Below, in pieces: positions 50,001-51,400 of a stretch of DNA of 64,000 nt; the stretch's first letter is position 1; every line of letters begins with the position of its first letter. Position numbers and translations under genes: made by a program. The notes below the pieces were generated by a model that was not told the origin of the DNA, searched no databases, and saw only the letters and a list, made by a program, of their open reading frames with translations. The stretch lies in assembly GCA_963662175.1 (NCBI GenBank), contig OY759214.1, positions 14,694,001 to 14,758,000 on the forward strand. Direction: 5' to 3'. This stretch comes from Aradus depressus. Its lineage: Eukaryota > Arthropoda > Insecta > Hemiptera > Aradidae.

Positions 50001-51147
50001 ATTAGCCGATTGAGATTTTGTTTCAGAGCTCACCGTTGACCTCAATGATGCATTGACAATTCAACTCTTTCTTATTTCCTTCAATTTTTGTTCCCGACTT
50101 GACTTGTTGAAGGCCTGTGTTTGCACTGAAATATATTGTGTTGTTTTATATAAAAAATTAAGTAATATTTAAGCCGGAATATAAAAAATAAAAGTAGCGC
50201 ACATATAAGAAAGTAGGATTGCTATTTCAGCATTTAGCTTTGTGGTGAATTCTGGAACAAACCTTTTGAGGTGTCTGAACAGGACATGCAAGAATCGATG
50301 AACATGTGGAACTAATAGTGCCTGGAAACTAGGCTCAGGCAGCCACAAAACTCATAACTATTCCTTATCGGGTATAAGACTAATTGTCAGATTGGAGTGT
50401 TTTAGAGGTGGCTGTTTGATGGGCAATTAAGACCAGAATCAGGCCGAAAAGGAATGTTCAAGGAAATGCGGCCATTGTAGAGGATTAACAATTAAACTAG
50501 TTTTTTCGTGTATTCTTATTCTTTCTTATAGACTTTATATCAGGATAATTGATTTTCTGCTTCGAGGGACTGATTGTAGTCTTGAGTTTGAGAAGATTCA
50601 CAATAAGTGTTCACAGGCAGACTTTTTTTTTCATGTTGATTACATAACTTCCCCTATAGCTCAGGAAATAAAATTAGTGAAAATTGGTGTTTGTTCCATC
50701 TTGTAACTGCAACTATAATATGTTTGTTCCATCTTGTAACTGCAACTATAATATGGTTGTTCCATCTTGTAACTGCAACTATAATATGGTTGTTCCATCT
50801 TGTAACTGCAACTATAATATGGTTGTTCCATATTGTAACAACCATAATATGGCGTCTCATTGATGTTGGGGATCCCCCGTTGTCTAAAGAAAAGTGGATT
50901 TTGTGATCGTAAGGATTTTGAGGCTTTCATCTGTCATGAAGAACATTTCTTTAAATGTCTGTAATTTCTCAATTGGGTTAAATGCCTGATCTAATTATTA
51001 TTATTTTTTTTTTTTTTTATTTTTCAGGGCAAAAATAAGAAGACCAAAAAAGGTCGTATGCAGAAGGTGGACACTCGTATGTTGGGGTTTAGTACAGCGG
51101 CGGCTCCGGATCGAATTAACGTTGGCGATCGTGAATACCCAGGATAG
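4050..51147 (+). CDS. Gyf: GIGYF family GYF-domain protein, 23 coding exons seen, 5' partial
   Basis: GIGYF is a cytoplasmic scaffold that binds the cap-binding protein 4EHP and recruits DDX6/Me31B and other repressors to silence mRNAs. Its GYF domain binds proline-rich ligands. The joined coding exons are 4050-4329, 5594-5866, 7132-7306, 9257-9347, 11948-12059, 14255-14600, 16057-16269, 16673-16792, 18341-18498, 19821-19912, 20560-20635, 21895-22020, 22616-22810, 23568-23654, 24283-24332, 25684-25831, 25908-26062, 27579-27711, 28563-28757, 32642-32810, 33686-34039, 35991-36223 and 51028-51147. Phases match at every junction, giving 1299 codons plus TAG, close to the size I recall for human GIGYF2. 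Domain order is the family's: 4EHP-binding motif (about residues 40-60 of the visible part), RGG-like region (95-170), LPEW/FDSSGAF segment (about 268-295), GYF domain (about 525-580), charged coiled coil (about 785-920), C-terminal helical domain (about 1150-1235), basic tail. The initiator exon is missing from the window. Identity is secure; individual splice sites are inferred by eye. Confidence 0.95.
5594..5866 (+). CDS. Gyf: GIGYF exon 2: Gly/Arg-rich region
   Basis: The exon runs from a TTTCAG acceptor to a TCC|GTAAGT donor, 91 codons in phase 0. It begins RMWNRGINSDAVLRIANKG, matching the human segment around VNSAAVLRL, and then becomes an RG/RGG-rich low-complexity tract with GGGFYRGGG. 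Human GIGYF2 has the equivalent GRGRGECGFYQR. The exon is much more GC-rich than the flanking introns because of its Gly codons. Such RGG tracts commonly bind RNA or are arginine-methylated; that role is inferred here. Confidence 0.93.
6385..6928 (+). repeat. Family B element with C19 run at its end
   Basis: The 5' part has CAACGGAATTTAATGCTTTC and TTTCTGTGAACACGA; the body has AACTTCCGATGTAATGAAC and AACTGCCGATTTAATGAATA. The end is GGAAGTACATAGCCGGTGATTCACTGATGA, followed by 19 cytosines (6929-6947). Near full length. Confidence 0.85.
7132..7306 (+). CDS. Gyf: GIGYF exon 3: Gly/Trp-rich segment
   Basis: The acceptor is TTGTTTAG and the donor CACAG|GTAAAA. In the correct frame the exon reads SDRGRDNWSERNGG, then a run of glycines, SRESNWRR, and EEEDWGRPYKWTVT. 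This corresponds to the human region with ENWR and EDEDGGWRLAG. The longest open stretch here lies in a different frame and is a shadow. The exon ends one base into a Gly codon, completed by exon 4. Confidence 0.9.
7777..7932 (+). repeat. SINE family A copy, 5' truncated
   Basis: Only the 3' half is present: CCCTAGGCGAATAAAC, GACTCCCACAGTCTAGTTGG, CATGTCCACCAGGGCGACG and the tail AAGCCCGGGCATGAGACAATA. Confidence 0.85.
8538..8815 (+). repeat. SINE family A copy
   Basis: The copy starts within the tRNA-like head (CCTGCTAACCTATTGAGCTC) and continues through CCATCTTTCCGATGGGACGTT, the CATCAGAG/GCTCTGG stem and GGCGATATGACCTCATAG to CATGAGTCACAATAACTAAC. Confidence 0.9.
8945..9245 (-). pseudogene. 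Decayed LINE RNase H/zinc-knuckle tail
   Basis: On the minus strand one frame reads LRIMTGLNRGQS; a shifted frame reads PLCRKCGEENETPVHIL, followed by GLESKRFYRFGSA. CxxCGEEzETxxHIL followed by a Leu/Arg-rich stretch is the classic end of ORF2 in RNase-H-bearing non-LTR retrotransposons of insects. Frameshifts and stops show it is dead. It lies in GIGYF intron 3. Confidence 0.75.
9257..9347 (+). CDS. Gyf: GIGYF exon 4: segment ending in LPEW
   Basis: This 91-nt exon lies between a TTTTAG acceptor and a TG|GTGAGC donor. It encodes RSSNWREEDSWEMN, then a polar stretch ending in HHLPEW, with the Trp codon split across the intron. SLPEW is invariant in the human protein at the same place, immediately before the FDSSGAF block, so this small exon is confidently placed despite having no long open frame of its own. 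Confidence 0.9.
9445..9945 (+). repeat. Family B element
   Basis: The 5' start AGCTATACGAAGAATAGAGG resembles the GCTATACGAAGTATAGGGGA start of the 17-kb copy. It contains CTCCCGATAGAATGAATGTA, a G-run at 9681-9697, and ends GGGGAAGTACATCGTCTGTG AATCACTGAC. Confidence 0.85.
10248..10655. mobile_element. Foldback MITE, arms of about 200 bp
   Basis: CATTGGACTGGATTAAATCA at 10248 is matched by its reverse complement ending at 10655. The two arms, which include GGACCGTCCAAAAATTCGAC and GTGAAGTGAAGCAATTGAAA, are nearly perfect complements up to a centre near 10451. No coding sequence. A typical non-autonomous foldback transposon; the right arm carries a small extra AT-rich insertion. Superfamily not determined. 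Confidence 0.9.
10988..11062. repeat. (TA)n microsatellite
   Basis: About 75 bp of almost uninterrupted TA dinucleotides in GIGYF intron 4. Length is probably polymorphic and assembly-sensitive. Confidence 0.95.
11225..11430 (-). repeat. Penelope-like/pseudo-LTR fragment with hammerhead-like motif
   Basis: On the minus strand the sequence reads GTGCTGACGATGGCGTAAGC then TGAAACCGGTACACGTTACG. This is CTGACGA, a short GGC/GCT stem with GTAA loop, then GAAAC. The same arrangement recurs near 25210 and 31760. Penelope-like retroelements are known to carry hammerhead ribozymes in their pseudo-LTRs, so this origin is inferred. Confidence 0.5.
11948..12059 (+). CDS. Gyf: GIGYF exon 5: FDSSGAF block (DDX6/Me31B-binding region)
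   Basis: The acceptor is TTTGTAG and the donor AAC|GTACGA. The exon encodes WATEKNSEGGGTFDSSGAFH and then an acidic stretch, ETPDEEENTPKKNEN. GTFDSSGAF is identical to human GIGYF2. As I recall, this part of GIGYF proteins contacts the RNA helicase DDX6/Me31B; I am sure of the sequence conservation but less sure of the exact boundaries of the contact motif. Confidence 0.92.
12921..13113 (+). repeat. SINE family A copy, truncated and internally deleted
   Basis: It starts after the tRNA-like head (TTTTATCTGGGAGGCGAC) with GCCGTCCTTCGGATGGGACG, lacks the GGTCCCGAGCCTGTACGATG block, and resumes at TTAGGCAGGCAACATTTAG. It ends CATGAGTCACAATTACTAAC. Confidence 0.88.
14255..14600 (+). CDS. Gyf: GIGYF exon 6: Pro/Gly/Ser-rich linker
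   Basis: The exon runs from a TTTCCAG acceptor to a CCAG|GTAACA donor, 346 nt. It starts KNVGRQRPPSSVKIEPPERGG and continues as a disordered Gly-, Gln-, Ser- and Thr-rich linker ending in SQEPPP. The VKIEPPE stretch looks like a SUMOylation consensus (hydrophobic-K-x-E), an inference only. No folded domain is expected. Confidence 0.9.
16057..16269 (+). CDS. Gyf: GIGYF exon 7: Pro/Gln-rich linker
   Basis: The exon follows TGTTGCAG and ends at CTCG|GTCAGT. It encodes DKTSSPARVPGGPPAPEHLP and a long Pro/Gln/His-rich tract, ending HSVLPVESHLG. It is low complexity and poorly conserved; placement rests on the phase match with exons 6 and 8 and on GC content. The human protein has a similar Pro-rich linker before the GYF domain. 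Confidence 0.87.
16673..16792 (+). CDS. Gyf: GIGYF exon 8: start of GYF domain
   Basis: The exon follows TTGACAG and ends at CAAG|GTATAT. It encodes EDALSHMNDDLAADLVAKLM, EDEEKQDK and QWYYRDPQGQVQ. The last part is the first strand of the GYF domain (W-x-Y...DPQG), closely matching human KWYYKDPQGEIQ. The helical region just before it is also conserved (human DERLASKLQE). Confidence 0.95.
17085..17675 (+). repeat. Family B element, with internal 142-bp tandem units
   Basis: It starts CTTCCCCAGCTATACGAAGT and ATAGGGGAAGTTATGTAATC. Internally a unit starting AACTGCCGATGTAATAAATG occurs at 17240 and again 142 bp later at 17382, each containing CAATTTTCAGCGGGATCAG. The end is TTTGGGGAAGTACATTCCCA. 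This is the clearest example of the family's modular build. Confidence 0.88.
17820..18260. repeat. Inverted pair of Penelope-like fragments with hammerhead-like core
   Basis: AAGATGCATTACAATGCAGA near 17863 is complementary to TACATTACAATGCATCTTAA near 18236. Between them GCATCATCAGAATGTC (left) pairs with GACATTCTGATGATGCC (right). The right arm carries CTGATGA (18150-18156), a GCC/GGC stem and GAAA (18170-18173), and about 50 bp absent from the left arm. The open stretch over the left arm is fortuitous. Confidence 0.7.
18341..18498 (+). CDS. Gyf: GIGYF exon 9: core of GYF domain
   Basis: The exon follows TTTATTAG and ends CTG|GTATGT. Together with exon 8 it completes the GYF signature: W-x-Y, GPF, M, W and GYF at the expected spacing (GPFTCAEMAEWFQSGYF). 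It continues TLNLLVRRACDPNYAPLGEL and IKLWGCIPFLPEF, matching human SLLVKRACDESFQPLGDIMKMWGRVPF. The domain binds PPG-hydrophobic peptides. This is the strongest single piece of identification in the window. Confidence 0.98.
18605..19625. repeat. Large imperfect palindrome containing inverted family B arms
   Basis: The minus-oriented B arm (about 18728-19010, TTCACTG... at its outer end) meets a plus-oriented arm (about 19010-19419, ending GGGGAAGTACAATGCCGGTG). Outside them, AATACCAAAAATAATTTACC at about 18642 is the inverse of GTTATTTTTGGTATTAACC near 19591, and the flanking TTAATAAATCAATATGAAT is also inverted. The whole block reads as a head-to-head duplication of about 1 kb. Confidence 0.75.
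18671..18710. repeat. Perfect 18-bp hairpin
   Basis: GATTTATTAATAAAATAA (18671-18688) and its exact reverse complement (18693-18710) are separated by only TCCT. It sits at the left shoulder of the palindrome described at 18605-19625. Confidence 0.92.
19821..19912 (+). CDS. Gyf: GIGYF exon 10: Gln-rich helix after GYF
   Basis: The exon follows TATTTTCAG and ends ATGAG|GTAAAT. It encodes NKEAAQMVNCQLQENLLIQQ and YHQQMRNLLMR, matching the Gln-rich helical segment after the human GYF domain. Phase fits exons 9 and 11. A SINE sits immediately downstream in the intron. Confidence 0.88.
19925..20197 (-). repeat. SINE family A copy, nearly complete with internal deletion
   Basis: The + strand shows the reverse complement: GTTATTGTGACTCATGCCCG, CTACCAGAACGCTCTTTTGT, CAGGCTCGGGACCATCGCTT, and the head as TTTTGAGCCCGTGATCTTGA ... 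CACTGAGCTACTGGCGCC. It starts 13 bp after GIGYF exon 10. Confidence 0.92.
20254..20477 (-). repeat. Family B end joined to a SINE head fragment
   Basis: 20254-20400 is the inverse of a family B terminus (GGTGAATCGCCGTACTCCCC, TTTTCGCTTCCCCTTCAGAG). 20407-20477 is the inverse of a SINE A head (GGCCTCGATCGGGGGTTTCG, AGCAAGCATGCTATCTC). The joint suggests insertion of one element into another followed by deletion. Confidence 0.75.
20560..20635 (+). CDS. Gyf: GIGYF exon 11: Gln/Pro-rich
   Basis: This 76-nt exon follows TTGAACAG and ends CCG|GTAATT. It encodes QQTRSQQPQPPPLGKLQHDW followed by MEHQP. The intron after it holds a degraded Jockey-like reverse transcriptase, which must not be joined to the gene. 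Confidence 0.85.
20660..21160 (+). pseudogene. Decayed Jockey-clade LINE reverse transcriptase fragment
   Basis: Plus-strand frames give VSQGSILGPILYTVYIADI (the RT PQGSxLGPxLYxLYxxDI block), VDDRHHMTL (degenerate YADDT), HVTFTLLC (the KSxHxTFTL motif), then HLRIYHDQRLARNPQ and SFLKRQSKLS with NYL, matching YLGxxLDxRLxW and LLGRxSKLSLxNKL of Jockey-type elements. Stops and frameshifts show it is dead. Motif order and spacing make the class assignment fairly secure. It lies in GIGYF intron 11. Confidence 0.82.
21300..21894. other. Rest of GIGYF intron 11, no recognised feature
   Basis: AT-rich. A short (GA)n tract occurs at about 21300. GACAACGTCTTATAATTTGG (about 21201) and CAGACGTTGTCACG near 21565 look like inverse remnants of one another, hinting at a small decayed inverted-repeat element. 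No coding potential supported. Confidence 0.4.
21895..22020 (+). CDS. Gyf: GIGYF exon 12: Gln-rich
   Basis: The exon follows GATTGTAG and ends CAACAG|GTAAAA, 42 codons in phase 0. It encodes PPIMEAVMPPQYQQPPQVGG and a helical AALLQHNTNLRALLAQMQQQ, similar to the Gln-rich LALLLQQFQ stretch of vertebrate homologues. Confidence 0.87.
22616..22810 (+). CDS. Gyf: GIGYF exon 13: Gly/Gln/Pro-rich
   Basis: The exon follows GTGAACAG and ends CCAGGA|GTAAGT, 65 codons. It encodes AKTENVDASILSLTGG, a glycine run, TPIQALLRQMQVQQEGKMRQ, then a Pro-rich end. It lies in phase 0 between exons 12 and 14. Low-complexity sequence, placed by GC content, splice sites and phase. Confidence 0.87.
23568..23654 (+). 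CDS. Gyf: GIGYF exon 14: SVW/NQW segment
   Basis: The exon follows AATTTTCAG and ends CTT|GTAAGT. It encodes IDSVWNGGGNWNQWTHPNTK and GIKTEQQVL. The SVW motif recalls the human GSVWDLP region before the coiled coil. A minus-strand SINE lies just downstream. Confidence 0.87.
23692..23862 (-). repeat. SINE family A fragment
   Basis: Reverse-complement signature CTACGAGGTCATATCGCCTA, CCAGAGCACTG, AGGTGGACATGAATCCGACT and TACAGGCTCGGGACCATCGC. The head is missing and the copy ends in TCTC-rich sequence. A (TA) tract precedes it. Confidence 0.88.
24283..24332 (+). CDS. Gyf: GIGYF exon 15: start of coiled coil (50 nt)
   Basis: This short exon follows TATTTTCAG and ends TTATT|GTAAGT. It encodes EEQLLRAEYLRKTEEL plus two bases of a Leu codon completed by exon 16. 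It parallels the human ALEQLQQLEKAKAAKLEQ segment. It is too short to stand out as an open frame; phase and splice sites support it. Confidence 0.83.
24690..25250. repeat. Foldback of two inverted Penelope-like fragments
   Basis: The centre is near 24950: AAATGGTATTCATAATAA pairs with TTATTATGAATAGCATTT. Further out, CTAATGGAAAAATTTAACAG pairs with the inverse of CACCATTAGATTTTCCCATT. The outer ends are ATAGTGTATCGATTTCGGA (24725) and the inverse of CCGAAACCGGTACACTAT (25218). Each arm is about 270 bp and imperfect. The right outer end holds GTACGATGGCGTAAGCCGAA. Confidence 0.75.
25301..25555 (-). repeat. SINE family A copy, head missing
   Basis: Reverse-complement signatures TTAGTTATTATGACTCATCC, CTACCAGAGTGCTCTTTCGT, TACAGGCTCGGGATCATCGC, CGTCCCATCCGAAGGACGGC and TATCTCCCAGATAAA. 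It abuts the foldback at 24690-25250. Confidence 0.92.
25684..25831 (+). CDS. Gyf: GIGYF exon 16: charged coiled coil
   Basis: The exon follows TTTATTAG and ends GAG|GTAAGC. It encodes a Glu/Lys/Arg-rich helix (KAEEEEAKNKEEEEKVKKER...EEEEIRKKQE). The vertebrate proteins have the same long E/R/K-rich coiled coil downstream of the GYF domain. A 76-bp intron separates it from exon 17. Confidence 0.92.
25908..26062 (+). CDS. Gyf: GIGYF exon 17: charged coiled coil
   Basis: The exon follows TCTTTACAG and ends AAGAA|GTAAGT. It encodes ASRRAEVERQKKGEEKRRKE followed by repeated EEKRKKEEEKR-type heptads and RERERERLREEERK. It continues the long single helix or coiled coil of exon 16. Confidence 0.92.
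26287..26441 (-). repeat. SINE family A fragment, diverged
   Basis: Reverse-complement signatures TAGTTATTGTAATG, CCTCTGGTGGACAGGAGC, CCAGGTCCTAGGGTAGGGGT and TGGTTCGGGATCATCCC. The CCAGAGCGCTCT hairpin segment is deleted. Confidence 0.8.
26796..27057 (+). repeat. SINE family A copy with intact tRNA-like promoter
   Basis: GCCGGTAGCTCAGTGGTATG (A-box-like) and GCGGGTTCGAAACCCGGTCG (perfect B box and T-stem) are the best-preserved head in the window. CGTCCTTCGGATGGGACGTT and the tail CCCGGGCATGAGTCATAATA follow. The CCACCAGAG hairpin segment is deleted. Confidence 0.93.
27579..27711 (+). CDS. Gyf: GIGYF exon 18: end of coiled coil
   Basis: The exon follows TTTCTACAG and ends GAACAG|GTACGT. 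It encodes KKEAEEAAKKRAAADVMAKV then QRSQWCPPPASNTSFLDIQR and SEREQ. The second part, with a Trp followed by SFLDIQ, corresponds to human SSTWGQQS...LSLAEIQKLEEERERQ, a repeated module in these proteins. Confidence 0.9.
27801..28074 (-). repeat. SINE family A copy, with tRNA-like head
   Basis: It runs on the + strand from TTGGTTAGTTATTGTAGACT through TACCTGACATCATACAGGCT to the head as GGCCTCGGCCAGGTTTTGAA ... TCTGAGCTACCGGTGCCCTC. Internal deletions shorten the tail. Confidence 0.9.
28563..28757 (+). CDS. Gyf: GIGYF exon 19: Gln-rich, SLADIQ module
   Basis: The exon starts after TTGTTTCAG and ends TTTCAG|GTAACC, 65 codons in phase 0. It encodes QQLLRGLHAAQQLQMEQAAK, a Gln/Ala tract, then ALKWTEQARVGGGPVESLAD and IQAEQQRQFFQ. 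WTEQ...SLADIQ parallels human W...SLLEIQQEE. The acceptor is a NAGNAG-type site (CAG followed by CAG CAG), so a one-Gln length variant is possible. Confidence 0.9.
30225..30275 (-). repeat. Hammerhead-like motif of a Penelope-like remnant
   Basis: On the minus strand the sequence is CTGATGA (30258-30264), A, GGGA, loop GTTCT, TCCC, then GAAAAGTC, so a full CUGAUGA / stem II / GAAA core is present. Flanking sequence is AT-rich and not yet delimited. Confidence 0.5.
30415..30985 (+). repeat. Family B element
   Basis: GTGTGTAATACGATAACTCC, TTTTCAGTCGAATCGGCCTA, GGGGGAGATCAGAGGAGG and AACTGCTAATGTAATGAATA follow in the family order. The end is TTAATTCGCTCTGAGGACGT. Confidence 0.82.
31085..31379 (+). 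repeat. SINE family A copy
   Basis: Head GCGTGCTTGTCTACTGAGCC and GCAGGTTCGAAACCCGACCG; centre ATCCTTCGGATGGCATTTTA; then CATGTCCACCAGGACGACGT and the tail ATGAGTCACAGTAACTAAC. Only the first bases of the head are lost. Confidence 0.92.
31700..31800 (-). repeat. Penelope-like motif
   Basis: The minus strand reads AAACCTGACGATTGTGTAGT then GCCGAAACCCGTAGTATATA: CTGACGA ... GCCGAAAC, the same arrangement as near 11350 and 25215. The stem between the two parts is poor here. Confidence 0.45.
32642..32810 (+). CDS. Gyf: GIGYF exon 20: Lys/Glu then Gly/Ser/Trp-rich
   Basis: I chose the TTCCAG acceptor; a second in-frame acceptor (GGGTAG) 12 nt upstream would add RLFQ. The exon ends CTCCTG|GTCAGT. 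It encodes QLEKDKSEREKKEKSSSAGG and a Gly/Ser linker, then GSWSQGLSWGSSAWQTAPG. The repeated Trp recalls human NSVWGSINTGPPNQWAS...SIW. The acceptor choice is uncertain; the rest is well supported by phase. Confidence 0.85.
33686..34039 (+). CDS. Gyf: GIGYF exon 21: linker and start of C-terminal domain
   Basis: The exon follows CTGTTACAG and ends GACA|GTGAGT. After a Gly/Ser-rich start it has GGFWEYDKT (human MGFWDDAVK), a Gln/Pro-rich linker, and NNKAKREELAVLKLF then FSQWCSRQLASLHAVHVD. The last parts match human KLLKLFQG and FTQWCEQMLHAL, the conserved C-terminal helical domain. The Ile codon at the junction is split with exon 22. Confidence 0.95.
34098..34300 (+). repeat. SINE family A copy, with C23 expansion
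   Basis: GATGGTCCCGAGCCTGTACG, then GGTTAAAG and 23 cytosines (34141-34163) where other copies have only ACCCC. GGGCTCATGTCCACCAGAGC and a tail ending CAGTCACAAC follow. 5' truncated; lies just after GIGYF exon 21. Confidence 0.88.
34793..35075 (-). repeat. SINE family A copy
   Basis: Reverse-complement signatures AGTTAATGTGATTCATGCCC, CTACCGGAACCCTCTTTCG, TACAGGCTCGGGATCATCG and CCATCCGAAGGA, then a damaged head ending near 35071. Unrelated sequence with higher GC follows to about 35270. Confidence 0.88.
35991..36223 (+). CDS. Gyf: GIGYF exon 22: C-terminal helical domain
   Basis: The exon follows TCTTTTCTAG and ends GTCAAG|GTAAAT. It encodes IPTFITFLREVDSPADVQEY then VRLYLGESKEASDFGRQFIE and RR, matching human [42 protein letters not shown] almost residue for residue. 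A Gly-rich tract and NDDRDFQQVK follow. An alternative donor (CAG|GTCAAG) 6 nt upstream is possible. Confidence 0.96.
36420..36720. repeat. Cryptic TATCGAAAGAAAGTATC-type repeat
   Basis: Short overlapping variants such as GATATCGAAAGAAAGTATCA, GTATCAGATATCGGAAGAGA and ATATCGAAAGAAATGTATC recur at irregular spacing. Origin unknown; it could be an old tandem array that has diverged. Confidence 0.5.
37200..37510 (-). pseudogene. Possible LINE ORF2 C-terminal remnant
   Basis: The minus strand reads LINNRKLRDLKNSPKM, then RGHLQRMEADRVSRR, and DREQWRRSRFYKDRNARE with stops between. The order (R-W-x-GHxxRM...R, then a DRxxWR element) recalls the distal ORF2 region of many insect non-LTR elements. 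Short and decayed, so only moderately sure. Confidence 0.5.
39921..40232 (+). repeat. SINE family A copy, near full length
   Basis: Head GGGGTAACTCAGAGGTAGCC and TGTATTTGAAACCCGTGCGA; centre CCGTCCTTCGGATGGGGTGT; GACGATCCCAAGCCTGTGCA; and tail CCTTAAGTCACAATTCCTAA. The hairpin segment is partly deleted (CCACCAGAGCGATGAAAGC). Confidence 0.9.
44640..45110 (+). repeat. Family B element, 3' truncated
   Basis: It starts TTTTCCCAACTACACGGAGT and ATAGGGAAGGTTATGTAATC, like the start of the 17-kb copy. CACGATAACTCCCGATAGAA, CATATCGGCCAAACGGG and AACTGCTGATGTAATAAATG follow. It stops at about 45110, before the usual terminal block. Confidence 0.82.
45255..45378 (+). repeat. SINE family A fragment (central domain)
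   Basis: ATCTGGGTGGTAAAAAAATA, TTCCTTCGGATGGGACTTTA and CCAGTGCGATATCAGTTAC. Both the head and the tail are missing; it abuts the LINE fragment. Confidence 0.8.
45390..45960 (-). pseudogene. Decayed LINE RNase H domain and zinc-knuckle tail
   Basis: On the minus strand: YWVRGHTEIQGNEEADRLDK EGS, the WVxGHxxxxGNExAD signature of RNase H, then about 60 residues with one stop, NLKRNELRQLTGVL, and after a frameshift HDPFNRQLHTVGVKDSPTCD, RCGDGESTLPGHID (a degenerate CxxCGxxxEtxxHil) and a terminal stop. This is the C-terminal end of ORF2 of an RNase-H-bearing non-LTR retrotransposon, 5' truncated as usual. Confidence 0.85.
46000..48000. other. Unclassified less AT-rich block in the giant intron
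   Basis: Visibly less AT-rich than its flanks, free of SINE and B copies, with short open stretches on both strands. I recognise no domain in any frame. It may be a decayed transposon or other insertion; no gene is claimed. Confidence 0.3.
50692..50856. repeat. 33-bp minisatellite, five copies
   Basis: TGTTCCATCTTGTAACTGCA begins units at 50692, 50725, 50758 and 50791; a variant fifth unit begins at 50824. The period of 33 is a multiple of three, so long open frames cross it on both strands without coding significance. Confidence 0.95.
51028..51147 (+). CDS. Gyf: GIGYF terminal exon 23: basic tail and stop
   Basis: The exon follows a T-rich tract and TTTTCAG, about 14.8 kb after exon 22, in matching phase. 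It encodes GKNKKTKKGRMQKVDTRMLG then FSTAAAPDRINVGDREYPG and a TAG stop. Human GIGYF2 ends SGKKKKKQKMVRADPSLLGF and SVNASSERLNMGEIETLDDY, so the conserved order of basic tail, LGF and a small hydrophilic end confirms that this distant exon belongs to the gene. Confidence 0.93.
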   Translation, partial: GKNKKTKKGRMQKVDTRMLGFSTAAAPDRINVGDREYPG

Positions 51148-51400
51148 AAGGCCAAGGATGGGCGAGCCTTGCGATAACCACCCCACTAGTCTGAACCTGA
51201 CCAGGCCTCTCCTCCATTTTACTGTTTTAATGTCTCTCTCTTTCTGTCTCTCACTCACTCTCTATCTTATGTTCTCCTCCTTACAACTTCGTGTACATAA
51301 CACACTCTTCCTTCAGCCTGTTGTTAATTTATAATAAAACGTTGTTATTATATATATATCTTTATATAATAATATATATGTATTTTGTACATAATTGAAA
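51148..51400 (+). other. Gyf: GIGYF 3' untranslated region (approximate)
   Basis: Non-coding sequence after the TAG. A canonical AATAAA occurs at 51333-51338, about 190 nt after the stop, and is the first good candidate for 3'-end processing. The end is approximate; an AT-rich tract without recognisable repeats follows. Confidence 0.5.
51333..51338 (+). terminator. Candidate poly(A) signal of GIGYF
   Basis: AATAAA in the sequence TTTATAATAAAACG, the first perfect hexamer downstream of the GIGYF stop codon. TA repeats follow; no cDNA is available to confirm use. Confidence 0.5.

Larger units (their letters stand above)
36224..51027. other. Giant last intron of GIGYF (14.8 kb)
   Basis: Joins exons 22 and 23 in phase 0. 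Contents: cryptic repeat 36420-36720; LINE fragment 37200-37510; AT-rich unique sequence 37560-39900; SINE 39921-40232; AT-rich sequence with many homopolymers 40250-44600; family B 44640-45110; SINE fragment 45255-45378; LINE RNase H 45390-45960; an unclassified less AT-rich block 46000-48000; AT-rich sequence to 50600; 33-bp minisatellite at 50692. A 3.8-kb stretch at 40250-44000 has almost no recognisable element. No exon was found. Confidence 0.7.

Noticed and set aside
50654..50930. Repetitive open frames on both strands across 50.65-50.93 kb
   Set aside because: Created by the 33-bp minisatellite whose period is a multiple of three.
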